A stretch of DNA of 64,000 nucleotides from Microplitis mediator (Eukaryota > Arthropoda > Insecta > Hymenoptera > Braconidae). Shown here one piece after another: positions 10,801 through 22,900 of the stretch. Location: assembly GCF_029852145.1 (NCBI RefSeq), contig NC_079972.1:892901-956900 (forward strand), given 5' to 3'. Position 1 is the stretch's first letter. Each line of letters begins with the position of its first letter. The notes beneath the pieces were generated by a model, which saw only the letters and a program-made list of their open reading frames with translations, was not told the origin of the DNA and did no database searches. The translations under genes and the position numbers were made by a program.

Positions 10801-11286
10801 TTAAGGGGGACAATAAGTGCGATCGCCTGAAAGAAGTGATTTTGGGAATTTTTTTAAAGAAAATTTAGCTGCATGGAATGTTTTAAGGATATTTTGTGGA
10901 TATATAATGAATACAAAATAAAATTTTTGGACCAAAAAATGCAAAATTGAGTGAGTTATTGACAATCTCCCAAGGCTACAAAAAAGTCTCCCCACTGCTG
11001 GAATGATAGCGACCTTCACAGTGCATGAAATCAAAAAAACTCAAAAGTTTATTAAACTAGAAGGTATTTCCCGTACCATGACCCTCGGGCTAAGAAAAAA
11101 ATTTAAATTTAATAAATTACGGAGTTTAAAAAAAAAATTCAAATTTTGCGCAACAATTCCATGATTTTCGGCCTGCCAAAATTACATTTTTAATTCGATC
11201 GGAAAACTGGAAGAGGCTGCAATTCGAATCAAATCGATCGATATTTTGTCTTCGAGTTATGTGCACTTTAAATTTTCGAATGTTAT
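10801..11286. other. unclassified non-coding stretch
   Basis: AT-rich sequence with scattered short open frames and no recognisable motif. It leads directly into the transposase relic and may be part of the same dead element. Confidence 0.3.
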
Positions 11287-11640
11287 TTTAAACAAGGTTT
11301 CTCAGTAACAAAAAATAAATTGGTTGAAAAGTTAAAAATACTGTGTGGCAATGATAATGGAAAACCCCATTCCCTAATAATAAACCAAGAAGGTTTTGGC
11401 TTGAAAGTTTGTTAAAACGTCATCCAAATGTTTCAGAAAGAATTTCTAAAAATGTATCTGTAACCCGGGCTAAGGTAACAGAGTATCAAATACGAGGATG
11501 GTTCACTAGTATCATTAACTGCTTCATTGAGTTTTTTACTGATGAAGACTACAAAAATCGATTCTATACAAATTTTGAATAGTGATGAAATCGGAGTTTC
11601 CACATGAGTCCGAAGCCGTCATCAGTAGACTGTACTGTAC
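11287..11640 (+). pseudogene. pogo/Tigger-type transposase fragment (Tc5/CENP-B-like DNA-binding part)
   Basis: One frame reads QGFSVTKNKLVEKLKILCG. After a frameshift near 11370 it continues PRRFWLESLLKRHPNVSERI and TRAKVTEYQIRGWF. Then a TAG is followed, in another frame, by ILNSDEIGVST. This order (G(F/Y)xxTxxxLxxxV, WxxxFLKRHPxLSxR, RAxxxTxxxIxxWF, then the first DDE Asp in NxDExG) is the standard layout of pogo/Tigger transposases. At least two frameshifts and one stop break it, and the rest of the DDE domain is missing. It is a dead remnant and may be related to a source of the CAGT-ended elements in this window. Confidence 0.65.
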
Positions 11641-11797
11641 ACGGTGATTACTTGTCATATTTATGTTTATAAATTAAAATTAATCTGTTATTATATTAAT
11701 AAATTTTATTAACTATTTTATTAAGCTAATAATTATCTTTCAAACTTGTTTTATTTCATTTTTTGTCTGATCTTTAAGTTTTTCGTAATTGATTTAG

Positions 11798-12070
11798 CCG
11801 CAGTAATAGACACGAAGTAATTGGGTCATTCGCAGTAATTGACACGCAGTAAAAGGGGCAAGTCACTTTAGACCCGCAGTAATACATGCATATAGACTTG
11901 TCTTTTAAATGCTTGTTATTTAAAGAAAACATTAGTTTATCTCATTGTTGATTTTTTTTCAAGTTAATAATAAGTACAACTTGGGTATAAAAAAATAATT
12001 ATCGATATCTTGGAATAAACTTCATTAAATTGCTTTTGAAGTAAGACCTACAGAATAACCGCAGTAATAC
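11798..12070. repeat. short direct repeats of CCGCAGTAATA
   Basis: CGCAGTAAT or close variants occur at about 11798, 11831, 11845, 11874 and 12058, mostly followed by a GACAC or CCCAC-like block. Between 11890 and 12050 the sequence is plain AT-rich. The cluster sits beside the CCCGCAT-ended element and may be another iterated-motif element end. Confidence 0.5.
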
Positions 12071-12078
12071 CCACACTT

Positions 12079-12970
12079 CCCGCATAGAAAAGCTATATAT
12101 TGTTAACAGTATATAAAAAAATATATGGTGAATATGTGATAAATATATAGCGGCAAAAATATCTATATTGAAAAATATATGTTTTTTACATATATTGAAT
12201 TATATATTTATCATAATATATTTACTTGTATAAAATGTTTTGTATTTTTCTATATATATTATCTCATATAATGCTCAATATATTCTTGTCATATATGAAT
12301 AGTATATATATAATTTATAAGTATAATATAATGAACTTGATATATATAGCCATATATTTTGACTCATATAATTAGTGGTATATGGTCTCTATATAATTGA
12401 TTATATATGAAAGAATTTATATGATTAAATATATGGTTCGCGGTATATTGGAATTATATTTTTCCAGTATATCAAAACTTATATTTTTTGCAATATATTG
12501 AAAATTTTATTTTTTAATATACTTTTTCAATTTCTACACAATCTCACAAAAAAAAGTCAAATTTATTATTTTTTCTCCTTCTTTTCATTGACCTTATATT
12601 TACTGGCAATAACCTAAGAAAAGTAAAAAAAGTGACATATATTTTACAATATATTGGAAACCATATATTTCGCAATATATTGGAAAACATATATAAAAAA
12701 TACTATATATTAATTAATATACTACTTTCAATATAATATATCAATATAAAAAAGATATATTAAAATATGTATGTAAAAAATACATAAAAAGTCATATATT
12801 GATAAATATATTGATAATTTATTCTAGCAATATATTTTTTTTCAATATATTATCATATATTAATACGGCAAAGATATAAATATTATTTTATATATTGTAC
12901 AATATATCACATTATAATATTCATATATTCTATCATATATGTTTTCACATATAAAATTTTTTCATGCGGG
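12079..12970. mobile_element. CCCGCAT-ended, TATATT-iterated foldback element
   Basis: Ends CCCGCATAGAAAAGC and, inverted, TTTTTTCATGCGGG bound 892 bp, flanked by TT on both sides (12077-12078 and 12971-12972), a possible 2-bp target duplication. The inside consists almost wholly of TATATTG, CATATAT and ATATATGG motifs separated by 8-20 bp spacers. There is no coding capacity. Confidence 0.7.
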
Positions 12971-13733
12971 TTACCCTATTTATATTTAAAATTCCTTCAA
13001 GTAAACTTTAAAAATTATGAGAGTCGAACAGCAGACATCTCAGGAGGTCTATCTACTTTCCAACGATGTCTACCTGATGGGCAATAATTAATTCTTATGT
13101 AATTGAATTAACTTAATAAATTTTCATTCAGTCAAAATATCACAGTGTGATTAATGGATAAGAAAATACTTATTAATACTTATTAATAGTAAAGAAAAAA
13201 TGTTTTTTTTTTAACTTATATGAAGCATTTAATGTAATTTATTATTTACACAATTAACCATAATATCAATAAAATAAAAAGGCAATTTGTTTTATTAAAG
13301 CAGACTTTCACTTTATATTTATCTAAAATTTTCTTAAATATTTTGTTCATAACTTTATACAATAGGTTTTACAATAATATCATATCAATTTATTTTGTTC
13401 ATCTTAACAATAGTATTAAGTACTTAAAATATTAAAATATAATAACTTGGATGTACTATTTATGCATTTATAACATTAGCGAATGGAAAAAATATTTAAA
13501 GTCGCATAATGATTTCCATATTACTTTAGTTTTTTTATCTTAATTTATTTATGAAAACAATTACGCAAGGTATTAATAATAATAATATATAAAAAAAAAC
13601 TATACAAGCAAAGTATATGATAAAATCAGGAAATAATAATAATAAGTTTTTCATATATTTTATTTAACAGCATAGATAAAAATAGTTTTAAAAACGAAAT
13701 TCATTTCTTCAATCGTTTAACTACACAGTAAAA
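12971..13733. other. AT-rich spacer without recognised genes
   Basis: Nothing coding is visible. Only simple AT-rich runs and short TAA/TAT repeats occur. Confidence 0.4.
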
Positions 13734-14619
13734 AAAGATTCGTCAAAATTAACCCGGGTCAAAAAATTAGATCTGTTTTAAAATAAATGATAAATTCAAA
13801 TATTTTTCCTTTAATTCAAGTTTATAAATCGTATTTATTTTATATAAGAATTTAATCTGTTTTTGCCCGTACTATTCCTTATCCAGGCTAATATCAGACT
13901 TATTTTCGTATGATATTTAGTCTGTTGTTATAAGAGCATAGTAATTTTTTGGATACTTTACTTTCTGTTTCAAATTTGGTCGACAGCATAATAAAAATTG
14001 GTAGATTTCGAGCCAACATTTTTCTCCGTAGCACAAGAATTTTGATGTTTTCTTATGCCAAAATATTTTCAATTTTATCCAGTGAATAAGAGAAAATTCT
14101 TGAAATTTTAAGAGTTGTTTTATCACTTTCATTCAATGATATAAATATTCAATGAAGACAACTAAAAAATTAAGCTGTCAAATTTTCATTAACTGCCGAC
14201 ATTTTTAAACAAAAAATAGTAAATAAAACATAATGAATTCTGCAACTTAATATTTTTTCATAAATATTGCCCATAAATAAAAATTTTATATGTCCATGAT
14301 TTAATCTAGTTTTGTCCTCGTAAATTTTCAGAACTAAAATTTTTCAAAGTTCACGAATTAATCTAATTTAGTCTGCTTGTAACGCGTTTGTTTTTTAAAG
14401 TAGCAGGTCGAAAACAGCTTAAAATTTTCATAAACGATCAAAAACAGATCAAATAGTCCAATCAGACTAAAATCAGGTCAAATTTTTCAGTCCGGGTAGA
14501 TCAAAAACAGATTAAAATTTTTATCGAAGTTCAATAAAAGACCAAGTAGTCCAAATACAGTCCAGTTAGACTAAAATCAGATCAAATTTTTCGACCCGGG
14601 ATGAATCTTTTCTACTGTG
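13734..14619. mobile_element. CACAGTA-ended host element interrupted by CCCGGG copy 2
   Basis: The 19 bp left of the CCCGGG element read CACAGTAAAAAAAGATTCG. The sequence right of it is the inverse, GATGAATCTTTTCTACTGTG. They look like the two ends of a small CACAGTA-ended element into which CCCGGG copy 2 has jumped. Confidence 0.5.
13753..14600 (-). mobile_element. CCCGGG-ended foldback element, copy 2
   Basis: Same ends as copy 1, in opposite orientation. It is 848 bp, because about 380 bp of the middle is missing compared with the 1,231-bp copy at 28893: TTTAGTCTG runs straight into TTATAAGAGCATAG, removing one arm of the internal palindrome. The left flank is TTAA but the right is ATGA, so no target duplication is visible. 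Confidence 0.8.
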
Positions 14620-15377
14620 ATATATTGACATAGATTTATTAATTAGTTACCTAATGTTTCTATGATAAATGTAGGCACAAATTATTTTTTGGTAATAACG
14701 TCTAAATGCTGGGATAAAAACATAAATAATTTTTTTTTTTAAATTTAGAAAAAAAATTTCTAATATAATTCTAATTGACTAAAAACAAAAAAGAAAGTAT
14801 AAAAATTGTGACATTGTTTCGTGTTGAAATCATAATTATTTTACATATTCATTACATTATCTTGATGTGACGTACAAGTAATCTTTCATAAAATATTAAT
14901 GACTAAAAAAATGTAATTCTCCATAGTTGGTATTATCATACTAATTATACAAATTATTATAACAATAAGTATTAAAAAATATTAAATGATTTAACGATAT
15001 TTAAGTTAAGCAACTTTCTGATTTTTATAGTTAAATTAAATTACATTGAATGTTTAAAAAAATTAATAAGGCTTAGTTGAGAATAAAATAAAACGTTATA
15101 CTAAATATTATTTTCAGTAATTTAAGTAAATTATTTATCACAGTATCAACAGATCATAAAAAATATTTAAAATCGATATTACTCGACTTATTTAATACAA
15201 ATAGTTTATCATTTTTATCCTTACAGTTTTTTCTTATTAAAAAATTTTTAACTTTTGTTCATTCGAGAATAACTGATATATTTAGTTCTTTTAATGGATT
15301 TTAATTATGTCTTTACCGTCTGATTAAATAGTAAAAAAAATCAATCGAAAACTGATGGATCATATGTAATAATAATA
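14620..15377. other. AT-rich spacer without recognised genes
   Basis: No open frame, RNA or repeat could be recognised in this stretch. Confidence 0.4.
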
Positions 15378-17440
15378 CAGTCGACTACCCGTTATAAGCC
15401 TCGTTCTCTCAATCGGCAGTTACTGAGTCGAAGCAGCTTCCCCTACTCTACCACTTTTTTGAGTTTCTTAGCGAACAGCCCGTTGTAAGCCTCCGTTAAA
15501 ATTATAAACTAACAATAGGAAAAAATAGAAAAATTAATTATAAAAATTCACAAGTCGAATTCTATTAACTCGGACAGCCAGTCTACAGAGGCACGGAAAT
15601 TTCCTGGAAATTCCGACTTATCAAATGCCACTTTTTTTTTAAAGAGTAACTACACGCATGCGCTCTTGTATCACATGTATGATTTATATATAAATATTAG
15701 ACTGGGCCAAAAAAATCGACTATTTTTTTTTTTTAACGATACTGTGTAAATATTATTTGGGATGACAAAAAAAAAATTATTGTAAAAATTTGAGCCCTTA
15801 ATTTTGATATTAAGAGGTGTATCATCGCAATTTTCGATTTTTTTAAATGAGCGGGTTTTTGTCTCATAACTCTCAATCCATCGAGATAAACGAAATCGAC
15901 TCAGATACATTTTTTGAAGGAAATCTGATGCTCTACAAAAAAGGTCTGATTGAAATTTTTCGTCAGATTAACCGTTTCCTTATAATCATGCTTTGAACGT
16001 TGGTATGATTTTAAAATTTGATTGTTCAACTTTGGAATTTTGTAATTCATGTAAAAATAAGTTTTCGGAAAAAGACAATGAATATTCTTGAAGGAAATTG
16101 AATGCTCTACAAAAAAAGTCTCTTAACAATTTTCGCTAAATTCACTCCTTCAAAAGTTATTCAAGATTATTGAAGTCGTTTTACATAACTTCAACCTTGA
16201 ATAACTTTTGAAAGAGTGAATTTAGCGAAAATTGTTAAGAGACTTTTTTTGTAGAGCATTCAATTTCCTTCAAGAATATTCATTGTCTTTTTCCGAAAAC
16301 TTATTTTTACATGAATTACAAAATTCCAAAGTTGAACAATCAAATTTTAAAATCATACCAACGTTCAAAGCATGATTATAAGGAAACGGTTAATCTGACG
16401 AAAAATTTCAATCAGACCTTTTTTGTAGAGCATCAGATTTCCTTCAAAAAATGTATCTGAGTCGATTTCGTTTATCTCGATGGATTGAGAGTTATGAGAC
16501 AAAAACCCGCTCATTTAAAAAAAATCGAAAATTGCGATGATACACCTCTTAATATCAAAATTAAGGGCTCAAATTTTTACAATAATTTTTTTTTGTCATC
16601 CCAAATAATATTTACACAGTATCGTTAAAAAAAAAAAAATAGTCGATTTTTTTGGTCCAGTCTAATAAATATACACAGATATATGAAAATGTATAGCATC
16701 GAGTGGGTGACAGCGTAGTTCGTAGTGGGGGTAGGATTGAGGGGAAGTTCCGAGTTAATGGAATCCAACTGTATCTATTTTTTTCAGATAATAATTCAAT
16801 AAATTTTAAGTAAAATATAATTGATTGTTCATAAATTTTATTCAAAGCTTCGGTTACAATTGTTAAGCTTTATTGAGCATTATCTTTATCAATAAAATTA
16901 TTATTGTTTTTACTGTAATTAATACCGTTATCATTAGAAGTTTTTGCATTATAATTATGATTAGCGTAAAAAAATAAGTATTTATTTTAGCACCGTAAGC
17001 ACCAAAAAAATCGGCAGTGGCGTTGTAACAAAACGTAAATTTGACGTTTAAAATCATATAAAATAAAAGAGACATAACGAGTATTATAAAGGTTCCCGCT
17101 GTCTATAGGTTCCAGGATACATTGCTTAAAGGTTCCCGGATATTCCCCCACTCGCTTTCTCAACTGACGAATCACAATTCAGTTTTCGAGCGCTAACTTT
17201 AAATGCACGATTTTCTGAGGTTATGTTTACTGCGCAATGTGTTCGTTTTAGCATGCGCTTCGGCGCTCGAGGGGAATATATTGTAGGGGAAGTGCTGATG
17301 GTGGGGAGGGAACCTTTAGGCAATGGTCCTGTCCCGACGTGGAACCTTTAGACAGAGTCGACTGTAGTGGGGAGACTGGAATTCCAAGAAAAAGTTCCCC
17401 TTACGTCTCCTAGACCAGGCTTATGACGGGTAGTCGATTA
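15378..17440. mobile_element. pogo-like non-autonomous element with a nested foldback element
   Basis: The left end CAGTCGACTACCCGTTATAA, preceded by TA, is matched by the inverse of ATCGACTACCCGTCATAAGC ending near 17440. CAGT plus a CCCGTTATAAG-like block fits pogo/Tigger ends. Related pieces recur inside, for example CCCGTTGTAAGCCTCC at 15480 and GTCGACTGTAG at 17357. No transposase frame remains. A 973-bp foldback element sits inside at 15695-16667. Confidence 0.6.
15695..16667. mobile_element. long-armed foldback element, family TTAGACYGG, copy 1
   Basis: The element starts TATTAGACTGGGCCAAAAAA and ends with the inverse (GGTCCAGTCTAATA). The two halves are nearly identical inverted copies of about 470 bp meeting at about 16181, with almost no loop. 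The RNA or single strand would form one long hairpin. A diverged relative lies at 25920-26997. There is no coding capacity; the frames inside mirror one another. Confidence 0.85.
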
Positions 17441-17720
17441 TGACCTTTCATTTGAATATAAATATTGTTAGACAAGAACTGTCAGTCAATATTTTATTGA
17501 ATACTATAAACTTTGTAATTATAAACTTGAATATAAAATTTTTTAATTGTGTATATAATTTTTACTAAGAAGTAGCTTATCTATATAATCAGGAACATCG
17601 TCATCAGCTGACGCAATGTCATGGAAATTATGCTTCTACTTATTTTTTGTCATTTTTTGCTTTTAGATTAAATTCTTTAGCTTTTAATTTATCTTAATTT
17701 AATTCATAAATTTTCTACAT
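17441..17720. other. AT-rich spacer
   Basis: No gene or repeat recognised. Confidence 0.4.
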
Positions 17721-17851
17721 CCCTGATTAAAAAAAGCGATTTAAAACGATTTGAAATAAAAAATTTTAAATACTTTTAAATGCTTTTGAATCCCTCTTCT
17801 TATGGGCATTTAACATTGCAAATCGTTTTAAATCACTTTTTTTAATCAGGG
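17721..17851. mobile_element. CCCTGATT-ended MITE, 131 bp
   Basis: Ends CCCTGATTAAAAAAAGCGAT and inverse, with about 32 bp of near-perfect pairing (GATTTAAAACGATTT), are flanked by AT on both sides (17719-17720 and 17852-17853). It is non-coding. Related ends occur at 7772, 28465 and 39660. Confidence 0.8.
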
Positions 17852-18454
17852 ATATTCCATTAAATAAATAAATATGGCAATACTTAACAATACTTCAAAC
17901 TATAATCTATCTTGTAAAAATGATGAAATTTTGTTTCGAAACAAACGTGAAAGTATAGAGTTGGTAAATAAACTTTTATGAAAAATATTATTTAATTAAT
18001 CTCGGAAATTTCATTATTCTTTAAGTGGTTACGGCTTATAAATAATTATTATCATAAAATATAATTTCATTTCGAAACAATAAATAATTATTCATACAAG
18101 TTTTCATTATCATTAAGCATTAATTCAATTTTAAATATATAGATACAAAAAAAAACATTTATACCCATTAATAATAATAGTTTGTAAAATTAATTAAGTA
18201 GTTATTCACTGTAAAAAATTCAGAGTCCGCTATGTGGTGTAAATGATTTGGTGTGAAAATTTTACTTTGATAGACACAATGAAAAATAAATTTTAATTTT
18301 GACGATATGATAAAAAAATTATTTTTATAAAAATTTTTATTATATGTTTTAATTTTAAATTAATATCATCTCAAACAAAAATATTTATGTTAATAGAATC
18401 GTTTATTTATCAACTTCGAACCATAAAATACCTTACAAAGGTCGTACAAATCTC
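17852..18454. other. AT-rich spacer
   Basis: There is no gene. A possible element edge (CACTGTAAAAAATTCAGAG, about 18208) is followed by GTGGTGTAAATGATTTGGTG. Similar sequence appears inverted near 19790-19845, so the region between may be one old composite element. Confidence 0.35.
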
Positions 18455-18460
18455 GTACCA

Positions 18461-19262
18461 CCAAAAGGGCGTATAGTTTTTTTTTTTGGTGCCAATCGTT
18501 TTGTGAACATGTTCTAAGCCTTAAATTGAAAAAAAAATTTCCAAAACCAAAAGAGCGTATATCTTAAGATACGCCCTTTTGGCGTTAGTACGTCAAAAAT
18601 TTTTTTTTCTGCAGATCTTTACGTTTCGAGCGATTCTAAAAAGAATGGCAAAAAAAATTTTTTATACGCCCTTTTGGCATGGAACCCTATCTACTGCTGT
18701 AATATGCCCTTTTGGCAGTTATCTTCAGACAAAATAACCTCGACAAAATAACCCCGAGAAAATAACCTAGAACAAAATAACCTGAACAACAATAACCTGA
18801 AAAAATTTACATAAATCTATAACGATAAAATTCGTACTTGAAGGTTATTGTTGTTAAGGTTATTTTATAACAAAATTATTTTTTTTTCAGGTTATTTTGT
18901 CGAGGTTGTTTTGTCCGAGGGCAATTTGTTACGGAACCAAAGATTTACATCTCGTTATTAATTCCAAAAGGTCTTATATTTTTAAACGCCCTTTTGGCTT
19001 TGGTCACTAAGTTTAAACCCAAATGGCGTATAATTTTTTTTTTCATTGCCATTCGTTTTTTACTTATTTTATAGCTAAAAATTAAAAAAAAAATTTTATA
19101 AAGCCAAAAGGGCATATCGTTTAAATTATACGCCCTTTTGGTTTTCAATTTTTTTTTTTCAAATTTACAGCTTTAAAACAATTCTACAATATATATATAG
19201 CAATTAAATAAAAAATTACACGCCCTTTTGGCTTTAGAGTTTCCTAAAGCCAAAAGGGCGGA
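18461..19262. repeat. array of CCAAAAGGGCGTATA motifs in both orientations
   Basis: The 15-mer CCAAAAGGGCGTATA or its inverse TATACGCCCTTTTGG, with few changes, occurs at 18461, 18547, 18567, 18664, 18704, 18964, 18984, 19103, 19128, 19218 and 19249. At 18547-18582, 18964-18998, 19103-19142 and 19218-19260 two copies face each other as hairpins. The rest is AT-rich filler. A second motif array (18725-18915) sits in its middle. There are no genes; frames here are products of the repeats. Confidence 0.8.
18725..18915. repeat. array of AAAATAACCTCGAC motifs
   Basis: AAAATAACCTCGAC, AAAATAACCCCGAG, AAAATAACCTAGAA and AAAATAACCTGAA follow one another directly from 18730 to about 18805. The inverse motif (GGTTATTTTGTCGAGG and similar) appears at 18843-18910. 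It is a compact foldback with an iterated motif, inserted in or adjacent to the CCAAAAGGGCG array. Confidence 0.75.
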
Positions 19263-19532
19263 TTAAAATCTAAGTCTTTTTAGAATGAATAACTTGATAT
19301 ACATAAATTGTTAGTTTGTAATTAATTTACATTCGATTAATGAATGCAATGTTACCAATAATAAGTAATTTTTTCGATTAAAAATACTCGAGATTATATT
19401 TTTTAGTGGTTCAGTTATTAATCATATTTTTTTAAAATCATTATTAATGAAAGTTAATTTGTAATTTTTGAAGTTAATGTTAAATTAATAAATTAAAATA
19501 TTAAAAACAGTTATTGGGTCATATTTAACTAC

Positions 19533-19746
19533 AGATCATACGCGGATAAATTATTCTTCAAAATGCTGTGGTGTCGTAGTAATGCCGGTCACCTGTCGGA
19601 AACTGAAATGAATACAAGCAAAAATTACTATGGCCATAGTAATTTCTGCATGTGTTTATTTCAATTTTTGACAGGTGGCCAATTTGGTCCGGCACTACTA
19701 TGACACCACAGAATTTTAAACAAGAATAATTTATCCGTGTGTGATT
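19533..19746. mobile_element. imperfect-palindrome MITE, about 214 bp
   Basis: CATACGCGGATAAATTATTC at the left pairs with GAATAATTTATCCGTGTGTG at the right. Pairing continues through GCTGTGGTGTCGTAGTAATG against CACTACTATGACACCACAG and CACCTGTC against GACAGGTG. There is no gene in it. It lies downstream of the galactosyltransferase stop and may fall in its 3' UTR or just after it. Confidence 0.7.
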
Positions 19747-19945
19747 GGACAATATATGAGTTCTGAGCTAATAACACTGAATGGTGTGAAAGATAACACT
19801 CAATCGTGTTAAATTTACACCACTTGATATTTCACACCGTCAATCCACACCAAAGACAAAGTTTTCGAGGACTATTTTCACATAAAAAATTTTTTACAGT
19901 TGAAAACATTATTGGTCATGATATAAAATGGTGTTTGTTTTTTAC

Positions 19946-22900
19946 TTATAACTTACACTTACTTTTGCCGTCTAATAATTTTTTCCAGAGATCAAATTGT
20001 TCGCCATATTTTACCATGTGTATACTTATTCCCCTTTGAACATTACACGGATTGTATGAAATTTTTTTATTTAAAAACTCGCTCACGTGAATGCGCCTAA
20101 TACCGATTTTATGAGCAACGATACCAGTAGTGAATACATCCTCAAGTTTCAAATAAGTTTGCTCTAACGCAGCTTCGTAAAGTTTATTAATTACATCTTT
20201 TGATAATAAATATGCTGGTCCTGTTGTAAAATCTGGAAACAATTTTTGTTTAAATTGTTCTAGTGATACGTAATATTTACTCTTTTTATTTCTAATTGGT
20301 TTCCAATTTTTCGCTAATCTCCCATAAATTACATTTGTCTCTTTTTCGTGCTGCTTTATGAATGATAACAATCGCGGTACATTTATAAACATGTCATCAT
20401 CTGTTTTTAGTAAAAATTTAGCGTCTGAGCAGAATTTATTTTTCCATTCCAGAGTTGATATAGTTTTCAGTGTTAAGTTATTATAGGAATCAATAAATCT
20501 GCCTCGTATGATGTCGGCATAAAGTTTTTCTTCATACTTAATAAGTTTTTCTAATTTATTATCATTTGTTGTTCCAAGAATAAATACTATACTGACGTCA
20601 GTTCGCTGACCAAAATGTCCCCATGTTTGTCTAATAGCCGTTCTTGCTTCAATATGAGATGGCGCAGATGTAACTACTATGACTAGATTCATATCTTTAC
20701 CATTTATTGGACATTTTTCAGGCACCGCTACGTCATGGCCAGCTTGATATATAGCACGTGCACTATTATTACGCACTAAAATTGTGAGACTGGAATTCGT
20801 TACTATTATTTTTGATGGTGAATCTTGTATGGTTAGATTACTGTTGTTCAATTGCAAGTTAGTTGAATTATTAATTGATAATATAGATTGAGGTGATGCA
20901 GATGTTGAGATAGATTGGTTATTTAAGTTCTGTCCTATACTTGAATTTGTAATTGATTGTTCGGAGCTTGTATTTTTTTGTAATAAAATGAAGGAAAATT
21001 CCACAGTTACATTTTCAAATTGTGAGTCATGACTTGCAGGTAAATTACCTGAAATATTTTTAAATATTCTTTGATCAAATATCTTTTTTTTTATTTCAGT
21101 GATAAAAATAGTAGTTTTTAACTCTTAATTACTCACATGGGATCAAAGCACATTTTAGCGGCAAGTAATTTATTTTGGGCGAGTAATTGAGGGTTAAATA
21201 ATTATTGTGATGCTTAAAGTAATAGACATTGAAAACTTTGTTTTCTTTTAAAAGAAAAACTGAAGAAGGTAAAAGACCCTAAATCCGATTACTACACAGT
21301 AAAAAATATTGTGTATTTGTGTTGAAAACAGTCCGTATTAAATTTTTTGTGTTAAATCAAGACATTTCACTGGGTTAATTTAAAATTTCGAGTCGATTTA
21401 CTATTTGAAACTTTAAAAGTGTTACATGGTAAAAAAATCATAGTTATCAACATTGATCAAGTGTTCCTTTAAAATTAAGGTAGTTCCAGCGTGGTATAGT
21501 ATAGTCAGGGTATTTACTATAGACAAAAATTTAGAAGCCTCGGCACACAGACATTCACACCCCGGGTTAAAAAATTAGATCTGTTTTAAAATAAATGATA
21601 AATTCAAATATTTTTCCTTTAATTCAAGTTTATAAATCGTATTTATTTTATATAAGAATTTAATCTGTTTTTGCCCGTACTATTCCTTATCCAGGCTAAT
21701 ATCAGACTTATTTTCGTATGATATTTAGTCTGTTTTAAATCGCGTTTAGACTAAAAACAGACTTTTTTATTATAATTATTGGTCTGTGTTCAATTGTTTT
21801 TAAGGACAAATACAGGACTTTTTATAAATATAAATAATAATAATAATCTAGATTTATTTATTTATTTTAATTTCCTTGGTATTTAAAACATGCTAATGCG
21901 CTTCCATAATAAGATGTCACACAGAGAAAATGTTGGCTCGAAACCTACCAATTTTTACAATACTGTCGACTAAACTTGAAACAGGAAGTAAAACATCCAA
22001 AAAATTATCGTGCTCTTACAAAAAATGATTAGGGGAGGGTGGGGCAGAGCGGCCCCCATGGGGCAGAGCGGCCCCCCTGAAATTTTGACCAAAAAAAAAA
22101 TTTTTTTTTTTTCGACTAATTACTATAAATCCGATATGTTTGCGCATTTTTACCCCTACGCATGACATTTGGGGCAAAATGGACAAGCCCAAAATTTTGA
22201 AAAAGTGATTTTTTCATATTTTTATCGTCAAATTAAAAAAAAATTATTATAATTTCACATTTCTAGCCCTACGCATAACACCTGGGGCAAAATGGACCAG
22301 CCGAAACTTCCGAAAAAATTATTTTTTAATATTTTTCGGCCGTTTCTTTATGTAAGAGGCAAATTTGGTCACTAAAAATTTATAAAAATTAAATTTTTTT
22401 TTTTAGTTGATAAATTTTTGAAATAAAGTAAAATTATAGAATTGATTTTTTTTTTATTAAATAACAATTAGTAATTAAAGTAATCGAGAGTGAACGATTT
22501 TTTACGCTTTAAAAAATTTTTTTCGAGTAATATAAAACCAAAAATAGTAGTCAAGAGAAAGAAATACATTCTTAATGATGAAAACAATTAAAAAAAAAAA
22601 AAAAACGAAAAAAAAATTTTTTTTTATCACTTTTTGAAGGGGGGCCGCTCTGCCCCACAAAAATAAAAAAAAAATTTTCAGAATTTTGGCAAAATGTCCA
22701 TAAATTTGTTCGAAATAGGACAAAAGTAAAGTGATCTTATGGTTGAAAACCACAAAAAATAATAATTGGCTTAGGGGGGCCGCTCTGCCCCACCCTCCCC
22801 TATACTGTATCACATTACTTATTACGCGCGAGAAACTTATCGATGAGCTTTAATATCAATTACTTCCATACATTATAATAATTTTGATGCAGCATAATAA

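Noticed and set aside
15671..16845. Frames of 77-79 codons on the minus strand
   Set aside because: They sit on the foldback arms, mirror each other, and have no recognisable product.
22502..22813. 103-codon frame on the minus strand
   Set aside because: It starts in the inverted end of the GGGGAGGG MITE and runs through poly-A/poly-T; not a plausible protein.
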